This document shows, one piece after another, positions 39,128 to 51,538 of a DNA stretch of 64,000 nucleotides. Every line of letters begins with the position of its first letter. Positions within the stretch are counted from its first letter, which is position 1. The notes under the pieces are model-generated. The model saw only the letters and a list, made by a program, of their open reading frames with translations, did no database searches and had not been told where the DNA came from. The stretch covers positions 62,001-126,000 of the forward strand of contig NZ_VTUC01000003.1 of NCBI RefSeq assembly GCF_008364555.1, in the 5' to 3' direction. The DNA is from Enterobacter vonholyi (GTDB lineage Bacteria > Pseudomonadota > Gammaproteobacteria > Enterobacterales > Enterobacteriaceae). Position numbers and translations under genes: made by a program.

Positions 39128-40357
39128 TTATGTATCGGAGATATTTGCCGGAGGCGGCGTTTTGTACCCGTTTGTCAGCGTGGCGCTCTTGATACAGTGC
39201 GATACAGTTTGCTTCCCGGGACAGCGCACGATCGCTATCGCCAGCCCGGCAATCACCAGCGTCAGCCCCGTCGACACCCCCATTGCGCCAGCGATCCCCA
39301 GCGTTTTGTTCAGCCACGCATAGGCAAACGGTGAGGCTGCGGCCATAAGTTGGCCCGGGATAAGCAGCATGCCCGTACGGCGGGCATAGCTTTCGGTGTT
39401 AAACAGTTCCAGCGGCAGCGTGGCTTTCACGATGGTGACCAGCCCGTTGATGGCACCGTAACCCAACACAAATCCGGCCGCGCACCAGACAAACTGGGAA
39501 CTGCTTAGCCCAACCAGAAAGCAGAGCGGCATGGCGAGCGCGGTAAAAAGCGTGAGTTTGAAGGGGGTTAAGCGGGCGCCCGCCAGCACTTCCAGCGAGC
39601 GAGCACCCGTCTGGCCGATCCCCCACAGCATGCCGATGGCGACAGGCAGACCGAAGTGGGCAATAAACTCCGGCAGATGGGTGGACGTGCCGTTCGAAAC
39701 AAAGGTAATGAGGGCAATGAAGATGGCATAAAGCCAGCCGTGACGCCGCTCGTTGTTCAAAGGCGGCGCGGTGACCTTTGTCGTCACCGTTAGCCGCTGA
39801 CGGGGAAGCGTTCTTATCAGCGCCGCGCTCAGCAGGCCGAACAGAGCATAGACGCGCAGCGCGTCCTGCCAGCGCATAACCTGAAGCAGAGCATCGCCCA
39901 GCGGCCAGAAGACGGCGGAGGCCAGTCCACCCGCCAGCGTGACGCGTGAGATTGTTCTGCGCGCCTGCTGCCCGTAGAGGTTCACCAGCGCGGCGAACAG
40001 CGCATCGTAAAGCGACAGGCGCATGCCTGTGCCGGCGACCAGCCAGGCACAGTACCACCCAAAAAGCGTCTGGGTATACGCCATCCCTGCGCAGCTTGCG
40101 GCGATCAGCAACGTTCCGCTCATCACCACCGTCTGACCGCCAAAGCGTGCCAGCAGGCGGGCGACAAAAGGGGATACCGCCGCCATCACCAGCATCGCCA
40201 GCGTCAGGCCGAGGTAAATCTGCGGTGAAGACCATCCACGGTCAGCTGAAATGGCCAGCGCAAAGGTGCCCGGCATATAAAACGAGATCCCCCAGTTGAT
40301 GAGTTGATTACATCCGGCAGTGAGGGCGAGGTGGCGTGGCAGGGCAGGTGTTTCCAT
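39128..40357 (-). CDS. MFS transporter
   Basis: 409-residue major facilitator with about 12 hydrophobic segments, starting METPALPRHLALTAGCNQLINWG. No specific substrate motif is recognised. It is divergent from a LysR regulator, the usual arrangement for a regulated exporter or uptake system. The start at 40357 has only a weak GGAAT upstream. Possibly followed on the same strand by the DUF6130/hydrolase pair. Confidence 0.85.
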   Translation of the reverse strand: METPALPRHLALTAGCNQLINWGISFYMPGTFALAISADRGWSSPQIYLGLTLAMLVMAAVSPFVARLLARFGGQTVVMSGTLLIAASCAGMAYTQTLFGWYCAWLVAGTGMRLSLYDALFAALVNLYGQQARRTISRVTLAGGLASAVFWPLGDALLQVMRWQDALRVYALFGLLSAALIRTLPRQRLTVTTKVTAPPLNNERRHGWLYAIFIALITFVSNGTSTHLPEFIAHFGLPVAIGMLWGIGQTGARSLEVLAGARLTPFKLTLFTALAMPLCFLVGLSSSQFVWCAAGFVLGYGAINGLVTIVKATLPLELFNTESYARRTGMLLIPGQLMAAASPFAYAWLNKTLGIAGAMGVSTGLTLVIAGLAIAIVRCPGKQTVSHCIKSATLTNGYKTPPPANISDT

Positions 40358-40397
40358 TATTTTTCATTCCGCTATGCAGTTGTCCTGAGCATAACGG

Positions 40398-40443
40398 GCG
40401 CGGTATTGTGCTGGCAGGGCAGCAACCTTATGCGCGGTATAAG
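40398..40443. promoter_or_regulatory. Candidate LysR-type binding sites between MFS and LysR genes
   Basis: GCGCGGTAT occurs as a direct repeat at 40398-40406 and 40432-40440, 34 bp apart. The second copy sits in CTTAT-N7-ATAAG (40427-40443), which fits the T-N11-A pattern of LysR operators. Confidence 0.5.
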
Positions 40444-40454
40444 AGAAACTTTGA

Positions 40455-41327
40455 ATGACGACGCTTAATCTGGGCTTTCTCGCCACCTTCCGTCTGGTGA
40501 TCCAGCGCGGCAGCTTTTCAGCGGCAGCGGATGTGCTGGGTATCTCTCAGCCCGCCGTCAGCCTGCAAATACGCCAGCTGGAGCAGTTTTTGCAAACGCG
40601 GCTGGTAGAGCGTACCGGGCGAGGGATAAAGGCGACGGCTGCCGGAGAGGCATTGCTGGCGCATGGGGAGCGTATTCAGCAGGTGGTGGATGACGCTATT
40701 CGGTCCGTGAGCGCATTCAGCCACGATGTGAGCGGCACCATTACGCTTGGCACGGGGGCAACGGCCTGCATCCATTTTCTGCCGCCTCTGCTGGAGCAGC
40801 TACGACGCGACTATCCGCTCCTGAACGTGGGGGTGACGACGGGCAACACCCGCGATATCGTCAGGGCCATCGAAGAGAACCGTCTCGATATGGGGCTGGT
40901 CACGCTGCCGGTGAGTGGCAAGGCGTTGGACGTCATGCCGGTGATGGACGAAGAGTTTGTTTTTATCGCCTCGCGGGAGCTGAAGGATGTTTTCAGGGAC
41001 TTTACCCCGGATGCGCTGCACGCTCAGCCGCTGATTGCCTTTGAATCAGGTAGCGGAACCCGGACGCTGATCGATGGCTGGTTTGCGGCTAATGGATTAG
41101 CGATCGCACCGGTGATGCAGCTTGGCAGCATCGAGGCGATCAAACGCATGGTTCGCGCGGGGCTGGGCTACAGCATCGTGCCTCGAATGGCGGTAGAACA
41201 GGATGACGATCGCGAAGGACTATGCGTGATGTCGCTTACGCCCATGCTGCAGCGGCAGCTGGCGGTGGTGATGCGACAGGATAAAATCCTCAGCAAAGGG
41301 ATAGCGGCCATTATTCGGCTCGTGTAG
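40455..41327 (+). CDS. LysR-family transcriptional regulator
   Basis: 290 residues: N-terminal winged HTH (about 5-65; FSAAADVLGISQPAVSLQIRQLE) and C-terminal LysR substrate-binding domain. Likely regulator of the divergent MFS gene. The inducer is unknown. It ends 14 bp before the convergent yfgG, with no clear terminator. Confidence 0.9.
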   Translation: MTTLNLGFLATFRLVIQRGSFSAAADVLGISQPAVSLQIRQLEQFLQTRLVERTGRGIKATAAGEALLAHGERIQQVVDDAIRSVSAFSHDVSGTITLGTGATACIHFLPPLLEQLRRDYPLLNVGVTTGNTRDIVRAIEENRLDMGLVTLPVSGKALDVMPVMDEEFVFIASRELKDVFRDFTPDALHAQPLIAFESGSGTRTLIDGWFAANGLAIAPVMQLGSIEAIKRMVRAGLGYSIVPRMAVEQDDDREGLCVMSLTPMLQRQLAVVMRQDKILSKGIAAIIRLV

Positions 41328-41341
41328 CATCCTTCGGCGGT

Positions 41342-41530
41342 TTAGCGGTCAGCGGTATCGACGGTCAGGCCGGATTGCTGCGACTGGGTTTTGTCCTGAT
41401 GGTGGTACCAGGCGCCAATCGAGGAGTAAACGAAGCGGCCAAAGAAAAACAGAAAGCTTATGAGCAGTATGATGCGGGTCATTCGGGTGTTAAATCGATG
41501 TCGTTTGCGCATACGCGTGACCTGACTCAC
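41342..41530 (-). CDS. yfgG: Small membrane protein YfgG (DUF2633)
   Basis: 62-residue protein: a basic N-terminus (MRKRHRFNTRMTR), one hydrophobic segment (about 19-36, IILLISFLFFFGRFVYSS), and a short Gln/Ser-rich tail. It is collinear and highly similar to E. coli YfgG (63 residues), of the DUF2633 family, which has been linked to nickel/cobalt tolerance in E. coli. It is divergent from pdeF, as in E. coli. Confidence 0.92.
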   Translation of the reverse strand: MSQVTRMRKRHRFNTRMTRIILLISFLFFFGRFVYSSIGAWYHHQDKTQSQQSGLTVDTADR

Positions 41531-41883
41531 TCTGTTTATCCTGGGTAAGCCCTTTTGGGCGATAGGGATATTAAGGCACAGCGGGAAGAAGGGGTCAATT
41601 CTGCAGTGTGTAAATAACCGTCAATGTATACATTAATTAATGTTATTGAATTTAATTAATGCATTTACCATATTGATAATATGAAGAAAATTATTTCAAA
41701 AAAAGCGCCACAAAGAGTAATTTGCGTAAAGTAGTTTGATTTAAGTCAACGGATTCCCGGCCCTGATATTTAAAATCCTTCCTCCACACAGTTCGCCCCG
41801 CACGCCGCCGGGCGGCGCGTACGTCAGGTTGGATGCCTGTCTTTATTTTCCCTCTGGAGCGAAAGGGGTTTAACCGGGCATCT
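41531..41883. other. Non-coding yfgG-pdeF intergenic region
   Basis: 353 bp without a gene. Left two-thirds is AT-rich (41620-41720) and probably holds the yfgG promoter; the right part holds the FNR-type site and -10 box of pdeF, and a short GC hairpin (CGCCGC / GCGGCG, 41803-41817) in the presumed pdeF 5' UTR. Confidence 0.6.
41736..41776 (+). promoter_or_regulatory. FNR-type class II promoter for pdeF
   Basis: TTGATttaaGTCAA (41736-41749) matches the FNR consensus TTGAT-N4-ATCAA in 9 of 10 positions. A -10 box TAAAAT lies at 41771-41776; a start near 41783-41784 places the site centre at about -41, the class II position. E. coli YfgF is a known FNR-dependent, anaerobic phosphodiesterase. 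Confidence 0.75.
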
Positions 41884-44124
41884 ATGAACATTCTCGCTTT
41901 CCTGAAAAAAAATGAAAACCGCTGGTGGGCATTGCCGCTTATTTTGCCTGTGGTGTTACTTCCCGTGCTGAGCATCGCGAATACCTTCACGCAGCTGGGC
42001 GACGGCATTGCGGCACTCTATTATTTACCCCTCTCATTTTTGCTTTCGCTGATGATGTTCTTTGGGCTGGAAGCGCTGCCTGGGATCGTATTGTCGCTGT
42101 TTATCCGCTATTACCCCTCGGTCGGCATGTTCGAAACGGTCGCTGGTATGCTCCATTTTGTCGTCCCTTTAGTGCTGAGCTGGGGCGGCTACCGGGTGTT
42201 TGCGCCCAGACGGAATATGACCGCATACGGCGACATCCGGCTGATGGCGCAGCGCATCTTCTGGCAGGTCTTCTGCCCCGCGACGCTATTTCTGGTGCTG
42301 TTTCAGTTTGCGGTGTATTTAGGCGTGTATGAGAGCCGGCAGAGCCTTGCGGGATTAAACCCTCTTAATATTCGCACGCTCATCAACTATCAGACGCTGC
42401 TGGTCAGCGGGCTGACGGGCGTGCCGCTGAGCTATCTGCTGATCCGCCTGATTCGCCATCCGCGCTATCTCAAAAGCCTTCTCTCGCAGATCCGTGCCCA
42501 GATAGATAAAAAGGTGACGGTCATTGAGTTTCTGATGTGGGCGATTGCGCTAGGCGGGCTGCTTACGCTGCTGCTGCTCCCGATGAATGAAAACAGCTCC
42601 ATTTTCACCACGAACTACACCCTGTCGCTGCTCATGCCGGTGATGCTCTGGGGCGCGATGCGTTTTGGCTATAAGCTGATTTCGCTTATCTGGACGCCGA
42701 TACTGCTGGTATCTATTCACTATTTTTACCGCTATATCCCGGTGAACCCGGGGTATGACATTCAGCTGGCGATCACCTCTTCCAGTTACCTGGTCTTCTC
42801 GTTCGTGGTGGTTTTTATGTCGATGCTGGCAACCCGGCAGCGCGCGGTGAACAAACGCTCGCGCAGGCTGGCGCTGCTCGATCCGGTCGTCCATATGCCT
42901 AACCTGCGGGCGCTGTCGCGCGATCTGGCGAAAAACCCGTGGTCGGCGCTCTGCCTGCTGCGTATTCCGGAGCTGGAAATTCTGGGCCGAAATTACGGCG
43001 TGTTGCTGCGGATTCAGTACAAGCAGCAGCTGGCGCAGTGGGTGAACGGTACTCTCCAGCCCAACGAGCAGGTGTACCACCTGACCGGGTACGACATGGC
43101 GGTACGCCTCAACGCGGAATCGCACCAGCAGCGGATTGAAACCCTGGACGAGCATATCAAACAGTTCCGCTTTGTCTGGGACGGCATGCCGCTTCAGCCG
43201 CAGGTGGGAGTGAGCTATTGCTATGTCCGGTCCCCGGTTAACCATCTGTATCTGGTGCTGGGTGAACTGGGCGTGGTTGCCGACCTGTCGCTCGCCTCCA
43301 ACCATCCGGAAAATCTTCAGCAGCGTGGGGCCGTCCATTTGCAGCGTAACCTGAAGGATAAAGTTGCAATGATGAGCCGCCTGCAAAAGGCGCTTGATAA
43401 CGACGAATTCACCCTGCTGGTTCAACCCGTTCGCGGCCTGCGTGGCGATTGCTATCACGAAGTCCTGCTCCGGATGCCGGATGCCAACGGGCTATTGATC
43501 TCTCCCGATCGGTTCCTGCCCGTCGCGCAGGAGTTTGGCCTCTCCTCGCGGGTGGATTTGTGGGTGCTGGAGTATACTCTGCGCTTCCTGGCCGCGCATC
43601 GCGAAAGGCTGCCCGGCCAGCGTTTCGCCATTAATCTGGCCCCCTCAACCGTATGTCGGGTGCAGTTTCCGCTTGAGGTCAGTCGCCTGCTGGCGAAATA
43701 CGCCATTGAGCCGTGGCAGCTAATTTTTGAAGTGACGGAGTGCAGCACCTTTTGCAATGCGGAGCAGGCGCTACACATCCTCCGGCAGCTGCAGAAAATG
43801 GGGGTACGTATTGCGATTGATGATTTTGGCACCGGCTATGCGAGCTATGCGCGGCTGAAAAGCGTGGATGCGGATATTCTCAAGATCGACGGCAGCTTTA
43901 TCCGCAATATCGTCAACAACAGCCTGGATTATCAGATTGTGGCGTCTATCTGCCATCTGGCGCGCATGAAGAAGATGCTGGTGGTGGCGGAGTACGTCGA
44001 GACCGAAGAGATACGTAGCGCGGTTCACGCGCTAGGCATCGATTATGTGCAGGGCTATCTGATTGGCAGACCGGCGCCGCTTGAGTCGCTGCTGGAAGCT
44101 GAGGCGTCCTGCGCGGACGCCTGA
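41884..44124 (+). CDS. pdeF: Cyclic-di-GMP phosphodiesterase PdeF (YfgF)
   Basis: Inner-membrane protein degrading c-di-GMP, affecting surface remodelling and oxidative-stress survival under low oxygen in E. coli. 746 residues (E. coli 747): a MASE1-like membrane sensor of 8-10 helices (about 1-315), a degenerate GGDEF domain without the GGDEF motif (about 330-470), and an EAL domain with YHEVLLRMPD (the EAL motif read as EVL), the metal-site DDFGTGYASYARL, and KIDGSFI. Start ATG 41884 aligns with E. coli; its SD is weak, and an in-frame ATG at 41833 after AGG is possible. It converges on ppx with a 4-base gap. Confidence 0.95.
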   Translation: MNILAFLKKNENRWWALPLILPVVLLPVLSIANTFTQLGDGIAALYYLPLSFLLSLMMFFGLEALPGIVLSLFIRYYPSVGMFETVAGMLHFVVPLVLSWGGYRVFAPRRNMTAYGDIRLMAQRIFWQVFCPATLFLVLFQFAVYLGVYESRQSLAGLNPLNIRTLINYQTLLVSGLTGVPLSYLLIRLIRHPRYLKSLLSQIRAQIDKKVTVIEFLMWAIALGGLLTLLLLPMNENSSIFTTNYTLSLLMPVMLWGAMRFGYKLISLIWTPILLVSIHYFYRYIPVNPGYDIQLAITSSSYLVFSFVVVFMSMLATRQRAVNKRSRRLALLDPVVHMPNLRALSRDLAKNPWSALCLLRIPELEILGRNYGVLLRIQYKQQLAQWVNGTLQPNEQVYHLTGYDMAVRLNAESHQQRIETLDEHIKQFRFVWDGMPLQPQVGVSYCYVRSPVNHLYLVLGELGVVADLSLASNHPENLQQRGAVHLQRNLKDKVAMMSRLQKALDNDEFTLLVQPVRGLRGDCYHEVLLRMPDANGLLISPDRFLPVAQEFGLSSRVDLWVLEYTLRFLAAHRERLPGQRFAINLAPSTVCRVQFPLEVSRLLAKYAIEPWQLIFEVTECSTFCNAEQALHILRQLQKMGVRIAIDDFGTGYASYARLKSVDADILKIDGSFIRNIVNNSLDYQIVASICHLARMKKMLVVAEYVETEEIRSAVHALGIDYVQGYLIGRPAPLESLLEAEASCADA

Positions 44125-44128
44125 ACCG

Positions 44129-45667
44129 TTACGCGGCGACGTCGGCGCTCTCTTCTTCGATTTTGAGCAGCCAGCCGGTGACGGCTTCCCAGTACTGCTG
44201 TTCTTTTTCCAGGTCCAGCAGGACCAGCGCGTTCTGGCTGAACCAGTCGTGCGGGAAGCTCAGCGTCCAGTGATGGTCGTCGGTTTTAAGCTTCAGCGTG
44301 GGCGGCGTGGTGGTGGCCTGGCGCTGGTTATTGAGCAGTACGCCCAGACGCAGCAGCTGTATAAGCGGCAGGAACTGTTTTTTCTTGAACAGCGTGAAGC
44401 GCGGCAGGTCGTCGAGCTTGATGGCTTTGCGGTGATAACGCACCAGGGTCGCCATCATGGTTTGCTGCTCCTGGTTGAAGCCAGGCAGATCGCTATTTTG
44501 CAGAATGTAGGCCGAATGGCGATGCATCCCGCTGTGGTTGATGTTGAGCCCCACCTCGTGGAGCATTGCGGCCCATTTTAACAGCGCGGCAAGCTGCGGG
44601 TGCGCGAGCTTCGGATTCTGCTCTTCCCACTGCTCGTACATCTGCACCGTGGTGTCCAGCACGCGCTTCGCCTGCTCGCGGTCTATGTTGTACTGGTTAG
44701 CCAGGCTTTGTGCGGTGCGGCTGCGAATATCCTGATGGCGGAAGCGGCCTTCCATCTCATACAGCACGCCTTCGCGCAGCGCGCCGTCGGAAAGGCGCAG
44801 CTCTTTAATGGCGAGGGCATCAAACACGCCGCAGAGGATGGCCAGCCCCGGTACGAAGACCACCTTACGCTCGTCGGAAAGACCTGGCAGGCTTAAGGCG
44901 TCAAAACTTTTATGCTTCAGCACCTCTTCGGCCAGCAATGTCAGGCGTTCGGGCGTGATAAACCCGTCTTTTTCACCCATCGCCAGCAGCACTTCATGCG
45001 CCGCTTTGATGGTACCCGACGCGCCCAGCGCCACGTTCCAGCCCTGGATACGGTACTGCCAGGCCAGGTTTTCCAGCTTCTGGACGGCCGCCATCCGCGC
45101 ACGCTGGAAGTTCTCGCGGGTGATGCAACCGCCCGGGAAATACATCTGTGCGAAGCTGACGCATCCCATACGGCGGCTTTCCACCAGGCGCGGCTCAAAG
45201 TCTTCGCCGATCACAAGCTCCGTAGAACCGCCGCCGATGTCGATCACCAGCTTGCGCCCTTTTTCCGGCTGGGTGTGCTCGACGCCCATGAAGATCAGAC
45301 GCGCTTCCTCGTTGCCGGAGATGATCTCAATCGGGTAGGGGATCACCTTTTCGGCCCGCTTGAGAAACTCAGGTGCGTTCAGGGCCTGGCGTAGGGTGTG
45401 GGTGCCCACGATGCAAACGCTGGAGGGCGAGAAGCCCTGCAGGCGTTCAGCAAACAGCGACAGGCAGTTTAACCCGCGCTCCATCGCCTCTTCGCTGAGC
45501 ATGCTGCGTTCATCAAGACCATCCGCCAGGTGTACGCGCTGCTTCAGACGACCGATGATCTGCAACGCGCCATCTACCTCACGGGCGATGACCATGTGGA
45601 AACTATTAGAGCCAAGATCGACCGCGGCGAATTCCTGCGGGCGTGGGGTCTTATCATTTATCGGCAT
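44129..45667 (-). CDS. ppx: Exopolyphosphatase
   Basis: Removes phosphate from polyphosphate chain ends. 512 residues versus 513 in E. coli; N-terminal actin-like ASKHA domains with [11 protein letters not shown] and the phosphate-binding DIGGGSTEL, then an HD-like C-terminal domain ([23 protein letters not shown]). It could be confused with GppA, but the position right after ppk (three bases) settles it as Ppx. The last gene of ppk-ppx. Confidence 0.97.
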   Translation of the reverse strand: MPINDKTPRPQEFAAVDLGSNSFHMVIAREVDGALQIIGRLKQRVHLADGLDERSMLSEEAMERGLNCLSLFAERLQGFSPSSVCIVGTHTLRQALNAPEFLKRAEKVIPYPIEIISGNEEARLIFMGVEHTQPEKGRKLVIDIGGGSTELVIGEDFEPRLVESRRMGCVSFAQMYFPGGCITRENFQRARMAAVQKLENLAWQYRIQGWNVALGASGTIKAAHEVLLAMGEKDGFITPERLTLLAEEVLKHKSFDALSLPGLSDERKVVFVPGLAILCGVFDALAIKELRLSDGALREGVLYEMEGRFRHQDIRSRTAQSLANQYNIDREQAKRVLDTTVQMYEQWEEQNPKLAHPQLAALLKWAAMLHEVGLNINHSGMHRHSAYILQNSDLPGFNQEQQTMMATLVRYHRKAIKLDDLPRFTLFKKKQFLPLIQLLRLGVLLNNQRQATTTPPTLKLKTDDHHWTLSFPHDWFSQNALVLLDLEKEQQYWEAVTGWLLKIEEESADVAA

Positions 45668-45670
45668 AGG

Positions 45671-47731
45671 TTAATCGGGTTGCTCGAGTGATTTGATATA
45701 GTCGTAAATCGCCAGTTGCGACCGCACTTTACGGCGGTTGCCGCGCGGTACATAGCGGTTACTGAGTTCTTTGTCGATATAGCGTGCTTTCACGGTATCG
45801 CTAAACAGAATCTCGATGATGTCGAGGATCTGCTGCTTCAGGCGCGGATCCAGCAGCGGTGCCGCGACTTCAATTCGGTAGTCAATATTGCGCGTCATCC
45901 AGTCTGCCGAAGAGAGATAGACCTGTTTATCACCCGCATTATCGAAAATATAGACCCGATCGTGCTCCAGGTAGCGGTCAACAATGCTGATCACGCGAAT
46001 ATTGTCGCTGATGCCTTCCAGTTCCGGGATCAGCGAGCACATGCCGCGGATCAGAAGATTAACCGGTACGCCGGAGCTGGACGCCGCATACAGCCTGTCC
46101 ACCAGCCCTTTATCGACCAGGTTGTTAAGCTTCAGCGTGATGCCGGACGACAGCCCTTTCTGGGCATTGGCGATCTCTTTATCGATCATATCGTACAGCA
46201 GACGGCGCGAGTTCTGCGGCGAGACCAGCAGATAGTCGAAGCTCACCGGACGGTACGGGTTTTCGATAAAGTTAAAGACCCGGCGCACTTCGTTAGTGAT
46301 GCGGGCATCGGCAGTTAAGAGCGAGTAGTCGGTATAAATTCGCGCGGTTTTCTCGTTAAAGTTCCCGGTACCGATGTGGGCATAACGCACCACCTCATCG
46401 CCCTCTTTACGAGAGATGAGGAACAGCTTGGCGTGAATTTTCAGCCCTGGCGCGGAGAAAATGACGTGCACACCGGCTTCCGTCAGACGACGCGCCCAGT
46501 GAATGTTCGCCTCTTCGTCGAAGCGCGCCTGCAGCTCAACCACCACTGTGACTTTTTTGGCGTTGTGCGCCGCGTGGATCATCGCATCGATGATGCGAGA
46601 ATCTTTTGCCACGCGGTAGATGTTGATTTTGATCGCCAGCACGCTCGGGTCGAACGAGGCCTGACGCAGCAGTTCCAGCACGTGCTCGAAGGTGTGGTAC
46701 GGATAGTAGAGCAGGACATCGCGTTCGCGGATGGCGTCGAATCCGTTGCGGAATTTATCGAACCAGAGATGGCGCAGGCGCGGCAGCGGCTTGTTCACCA
46801 GGTTGGCTTTGCCGACGTTCGGGAAGCCAATAAAATCTTTAAAGTTGTGGTAACGACCACCCGGAACGATGGAGTCATAGCGCGAAATGGTCAGTTTCTC
46901 ACGCAGCATCTCCACCATGGCGTCCGGCATATCGCGCTGATAGACGAAGCGCACCGGTTCAGCCGTCAGGCGCTGTTTCAGGCTGGATGACATCAGCTCC
47001 ATCAGGCTGGCTTCCATCTCGTGCACCAGGTCATATTCGGCGTCACGAGTCATTTTCATCGAGTAGGCGTTTAACGCATCGTAATCGAAGAAGCCTTTGA
47101 AGATGTCGTCCAGACAGTAGCGCAGGATGTTATCCAGCAGGATCATTGGTTTGCGTCTGCGCGGAGTTTCCGGCGGCAGGTTCACAAAGCGCGGCACCTT
47201 GTCGGATGGGATCTCCAGCAGCGCGTAACGGATAGACTCACCGCGAATAATTTCCACCGCCAGGTAGGTGTAGTCATCTTTCAAAAACTGCACCAGATCG
47301 GTTTCGCGGTTGATCAGAATGGGGGTAATGTGCTGGCGCAGATAGTGTTTGAAGTAGTGGCGCAGCCAGTTTTGTTGGTTAACGGAAAGCTGGCGTTCGT
47401 TAATCAGGAAGATTTGATTGCGCGCCATCTCCAGCAGCAGTTCGTTATACAGGCCGTCAAATTCCTGATCGGCTTTCAGCACGCGGGACTGGATTTTGCC
47501 CAGCAGATGCCGCGAGTGCGAGTTTAAGCCCTGTTCTTCGCTGATGATGATGCGTCTTTTCAGCTCGGCAAAGCGAACTTTGTAGAACTCATCCAGGTTG
47601 TTCGAATAAATACCCAAAAAACGCATGCGCTCGATCAGCGGGTTACTTTTGTCTGCCGCTTCCTGGAGTACACGTTCGTTGAATGCTAACCAGCTTAGCT
47701 CTTTCTCGATATATAACTTTTCCTGACCCAT
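45671..47731 (-). CDS. ppk: Polyphosphate kinase
   Basis: Synthesises polyphosphate from ATP reversibly; membrane associated. 686 residues (E. coli 688; two residues missing around WFDKFRNGF). The catalytic histidine is in [12 protein letters not shown] and the second essential histidine is in [18 protein letters not shown]. The N-terminus [25 protein letters not shown] is family-typical. Operon with ppx. A possible Pho box lies ~90 bp upstream. Confidence 0.97.
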   Translation of the reverse strand: MGQEKLYIEKELSWLAFNERVLQEAADKSNPLIERMRFLGIYSNNLDEFYKVRFAELKRRIIISEEQGLNSHSRHLLGKIQSRVLKADQEFDGLYNELLLEMARNQIFLINERQLSVNQQNWLRHYFKHYLRQHITPILINRETDLVQFLKDDYTYLAVEIIRGESIRYALLEIPSDKVPRFVNLPPETPRRRKPMILLDNILRYCLDDIFKGFFDYDALNAYSMKMTRDAEYDLVHEMEASLMELMSSSLKQRLTAEPVRFVYQRDMPDAMVEMLREKLTISRYDSIVPGGRYHNFKDFIGFPNVGKANLVNKPLPRLRHLWFDKFRNGFDAIRERDVLLYYPYHTFEHVLELLRQASFDPSVLAIKINIYRVAKDSRIIDAMIHAAHNAKKVTVVVELQARFDEEANIHWARRLTEAGVHVIFSAPGLKIHAKLFLISRKEGDEVVRYAHIGTGNFNEKTARIYTDYSLLTADARITNEVRRVFNFIENPYRPVSFDYLLVSPQNSRRLLYDMIDKEIANAQKGLSSGITLKLNNLVDKGLVDRLYAASSSGVPVNLLIRGMCSLIPELEGISDNIRVISIVDRYLEHDRVYIFDNAGDKQVYLSSADWMTRNIDYRIEVAAPLLDPRLKQQILDIIEILFSDTVKARYIDKELSNRYVPRGNRRKVRSQLAIYDYIKSLEQPD

Positions 47732-47812
47732 TACAGCTCACACTCCAGTTCAATCACAGGACGTGGTAAATCCGTCTCGTCCTTATTATGGCGAGCATTT
47801 CCACGATATGTC

Positions 47813-47837
47813 CAACAGTGCCAGAAAAGTATGACAG
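47813..47837 (-). promoter_or_regulatory. Possible Pho box upstream of ppk
   Basis: On the minus strand a perfect CTGTCAT (47831-47837) is followed by CTGGCAC and CTGTTGG at irregular spacing. PhoB sites are tandem CTGTCAT-like heptamers, and ppk of related Klebsiella is phosphate-regulated, but the spacing here is not canonical. Confidence 0.3.
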
Positions 47838-47900
47838 TTATTTTTTTTATTGGGGAATTTAGAGGGTTGGGGAGGGGACATTCGGGTAATGCATCAGGCA

Positions 47901-47930
47901 GGTCGGGTAAGCGCAGAAGCGCCACCCGAC
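47901..47930. repeat. REP-like element between purN and ppk
   Basis: GTCGGGTAAGCGC...GCGCCACCCGAC palindromic unit, a REP form, located between the purN stop and the ppk upstream region. Confidence 0.7.
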
Positions 47931-47938
47931 ATAATAAA

Positions 47939-49617
<1,679 letters not shown>

Positions 49618-49675
49618 TTAAATCCCCACGCGATTGCATAGCTAGTAAGAAAAATCGGCGCAATTCTAACAGTCC

Positions 49676-49691
49676 AGGCAAACGTTTGCGA
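49676..49691 (-). promoter_or_regulatory. PurR operator of purMN
   Basis: AGGCAAACGTTTGCGA matches the PurR consensus ACGCAAACGTTTGCGT at 14 of 16 positions and is palindromic at its core. purMN is a known PurR target in E. coli. Confidence 0.85.
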
Positions 49692-49766
49692 GCCTATTCT
49701 GGACGTGGAGATCTTTTTTTCTGTGCACCCCGTGAATGCAGCCAAACTTGACTCTGTTCACGAAAA

Positions 49767-49780
49767 TGAAACCGGTTTCT
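49767..49780. promoter_or_regulatory. AscG/GalR-family-type operator O1
   Basis: TGAAACCGGTTTCT, an almost perfect palindrome. AscG of E. coli recognises TGAAACCGGTTTCA. Centre lies 57 bp from an identical copy downstream. Confidence 0.7.
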
Positions 49781-49789
49781 GAGAACTGC

Positions 49790-49818
49790 TTGCAACGGTT
49801 ATTCCCTTTGCACATCAT
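49790..49818 (+). promoter_or_regulatory. Promoter of the 6-phospho-beta-glucosidase gene
   Basis: TTGCAA (49790-49795) and CATCAT (49813-49818) are separated by 17 bp, between the two palindromic operators. A start near 49825 would place O2 over the start site. The weak -10 suggests need for an activator. Confidence 0.5.
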
Positions 49819-49823
49819 CGAAC

Positions 49824-49837
49824 TGAAACCGGTTTCT
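49824..49837. promoter_or_regulatory. AscG/GalR-family-type operator O2
   Basis: Second identical TGAAACCGGTTTCT, over the predicted transcription start. Two bracketing operators suggest repression by looping. No LacI-family regulator gene is encoded nearby, so the repressor would act in trans. Confidence 0.7.
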
Positions 49838-49841
49838 GTAA

Positions 49842-51311
<1,470 letters not shown>

Positions 51312-51312
51312 T

Positions 51313-51383
51313 TGCCGGGTGGCGCTAACGCTTACCCGACCTACACTACACGTAGGTCCGCGTAAGCGCAGCGCCACCGGGCA
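51313..51383. repeat. BIME (two inverted REP units)
   Basis: GCCGGGTGGCGCTAACGCTTACCCGA-type unit followed by an inverted CGTAAGCGCAGCGCCACCGGGC unit, directly downstream of the beta-glucosidase gene. Confidence 0.75.
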
Positions 51384-51395
51384 GAACCCGCACCC

Positions 51396-51424
51396 AAGCC
51401 GGAGTCTCGCCTCCGGTTTTTTTT
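51396..51424 (+). terminator. Terminator of the beta-glucosidase gene
   Basis: CCGGAG (51399-51404) / CTCCGG (51411-51416) with flanking AAG/TTT pairs and a run of eight T. Confidence 0.85.
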
Positions 51425-51490
51425 GTCTCTAAATCACTTTGCTTGATATACGTCAAGCAAGATGGGTATGGCCTAATCCGAAAAAAGCGG

Positions 51491-51510
51491 TATAATCCCG
51501 CGATTTTTTT
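51491..51510 (+). promoter_or_regulatory. upp promoter start with T-tract for UTP-sensitive initiation
   Basis: A -10 box TATAAT (51491-51496) lies before CCCGCGA and seven T (51504-51510). E. coli upp starts GATTTTTTT and is known to be regulated by UTP-dependent reiterative transcription at this tract. The same arrangement is present here, with the start at about 51502. Confidence 0.75.
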
Positions 51511-51538
51511 GCGGACGCCGCCTCAGAGGAGAAAGAGA

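Noticed and set aside
41620-41720. AT-rich stretch as a possible origin or insertion element
   Set aside because: No iterons, terminal repeats or transposase; it is ordinary promoter DNA for yfgG and pdeF.
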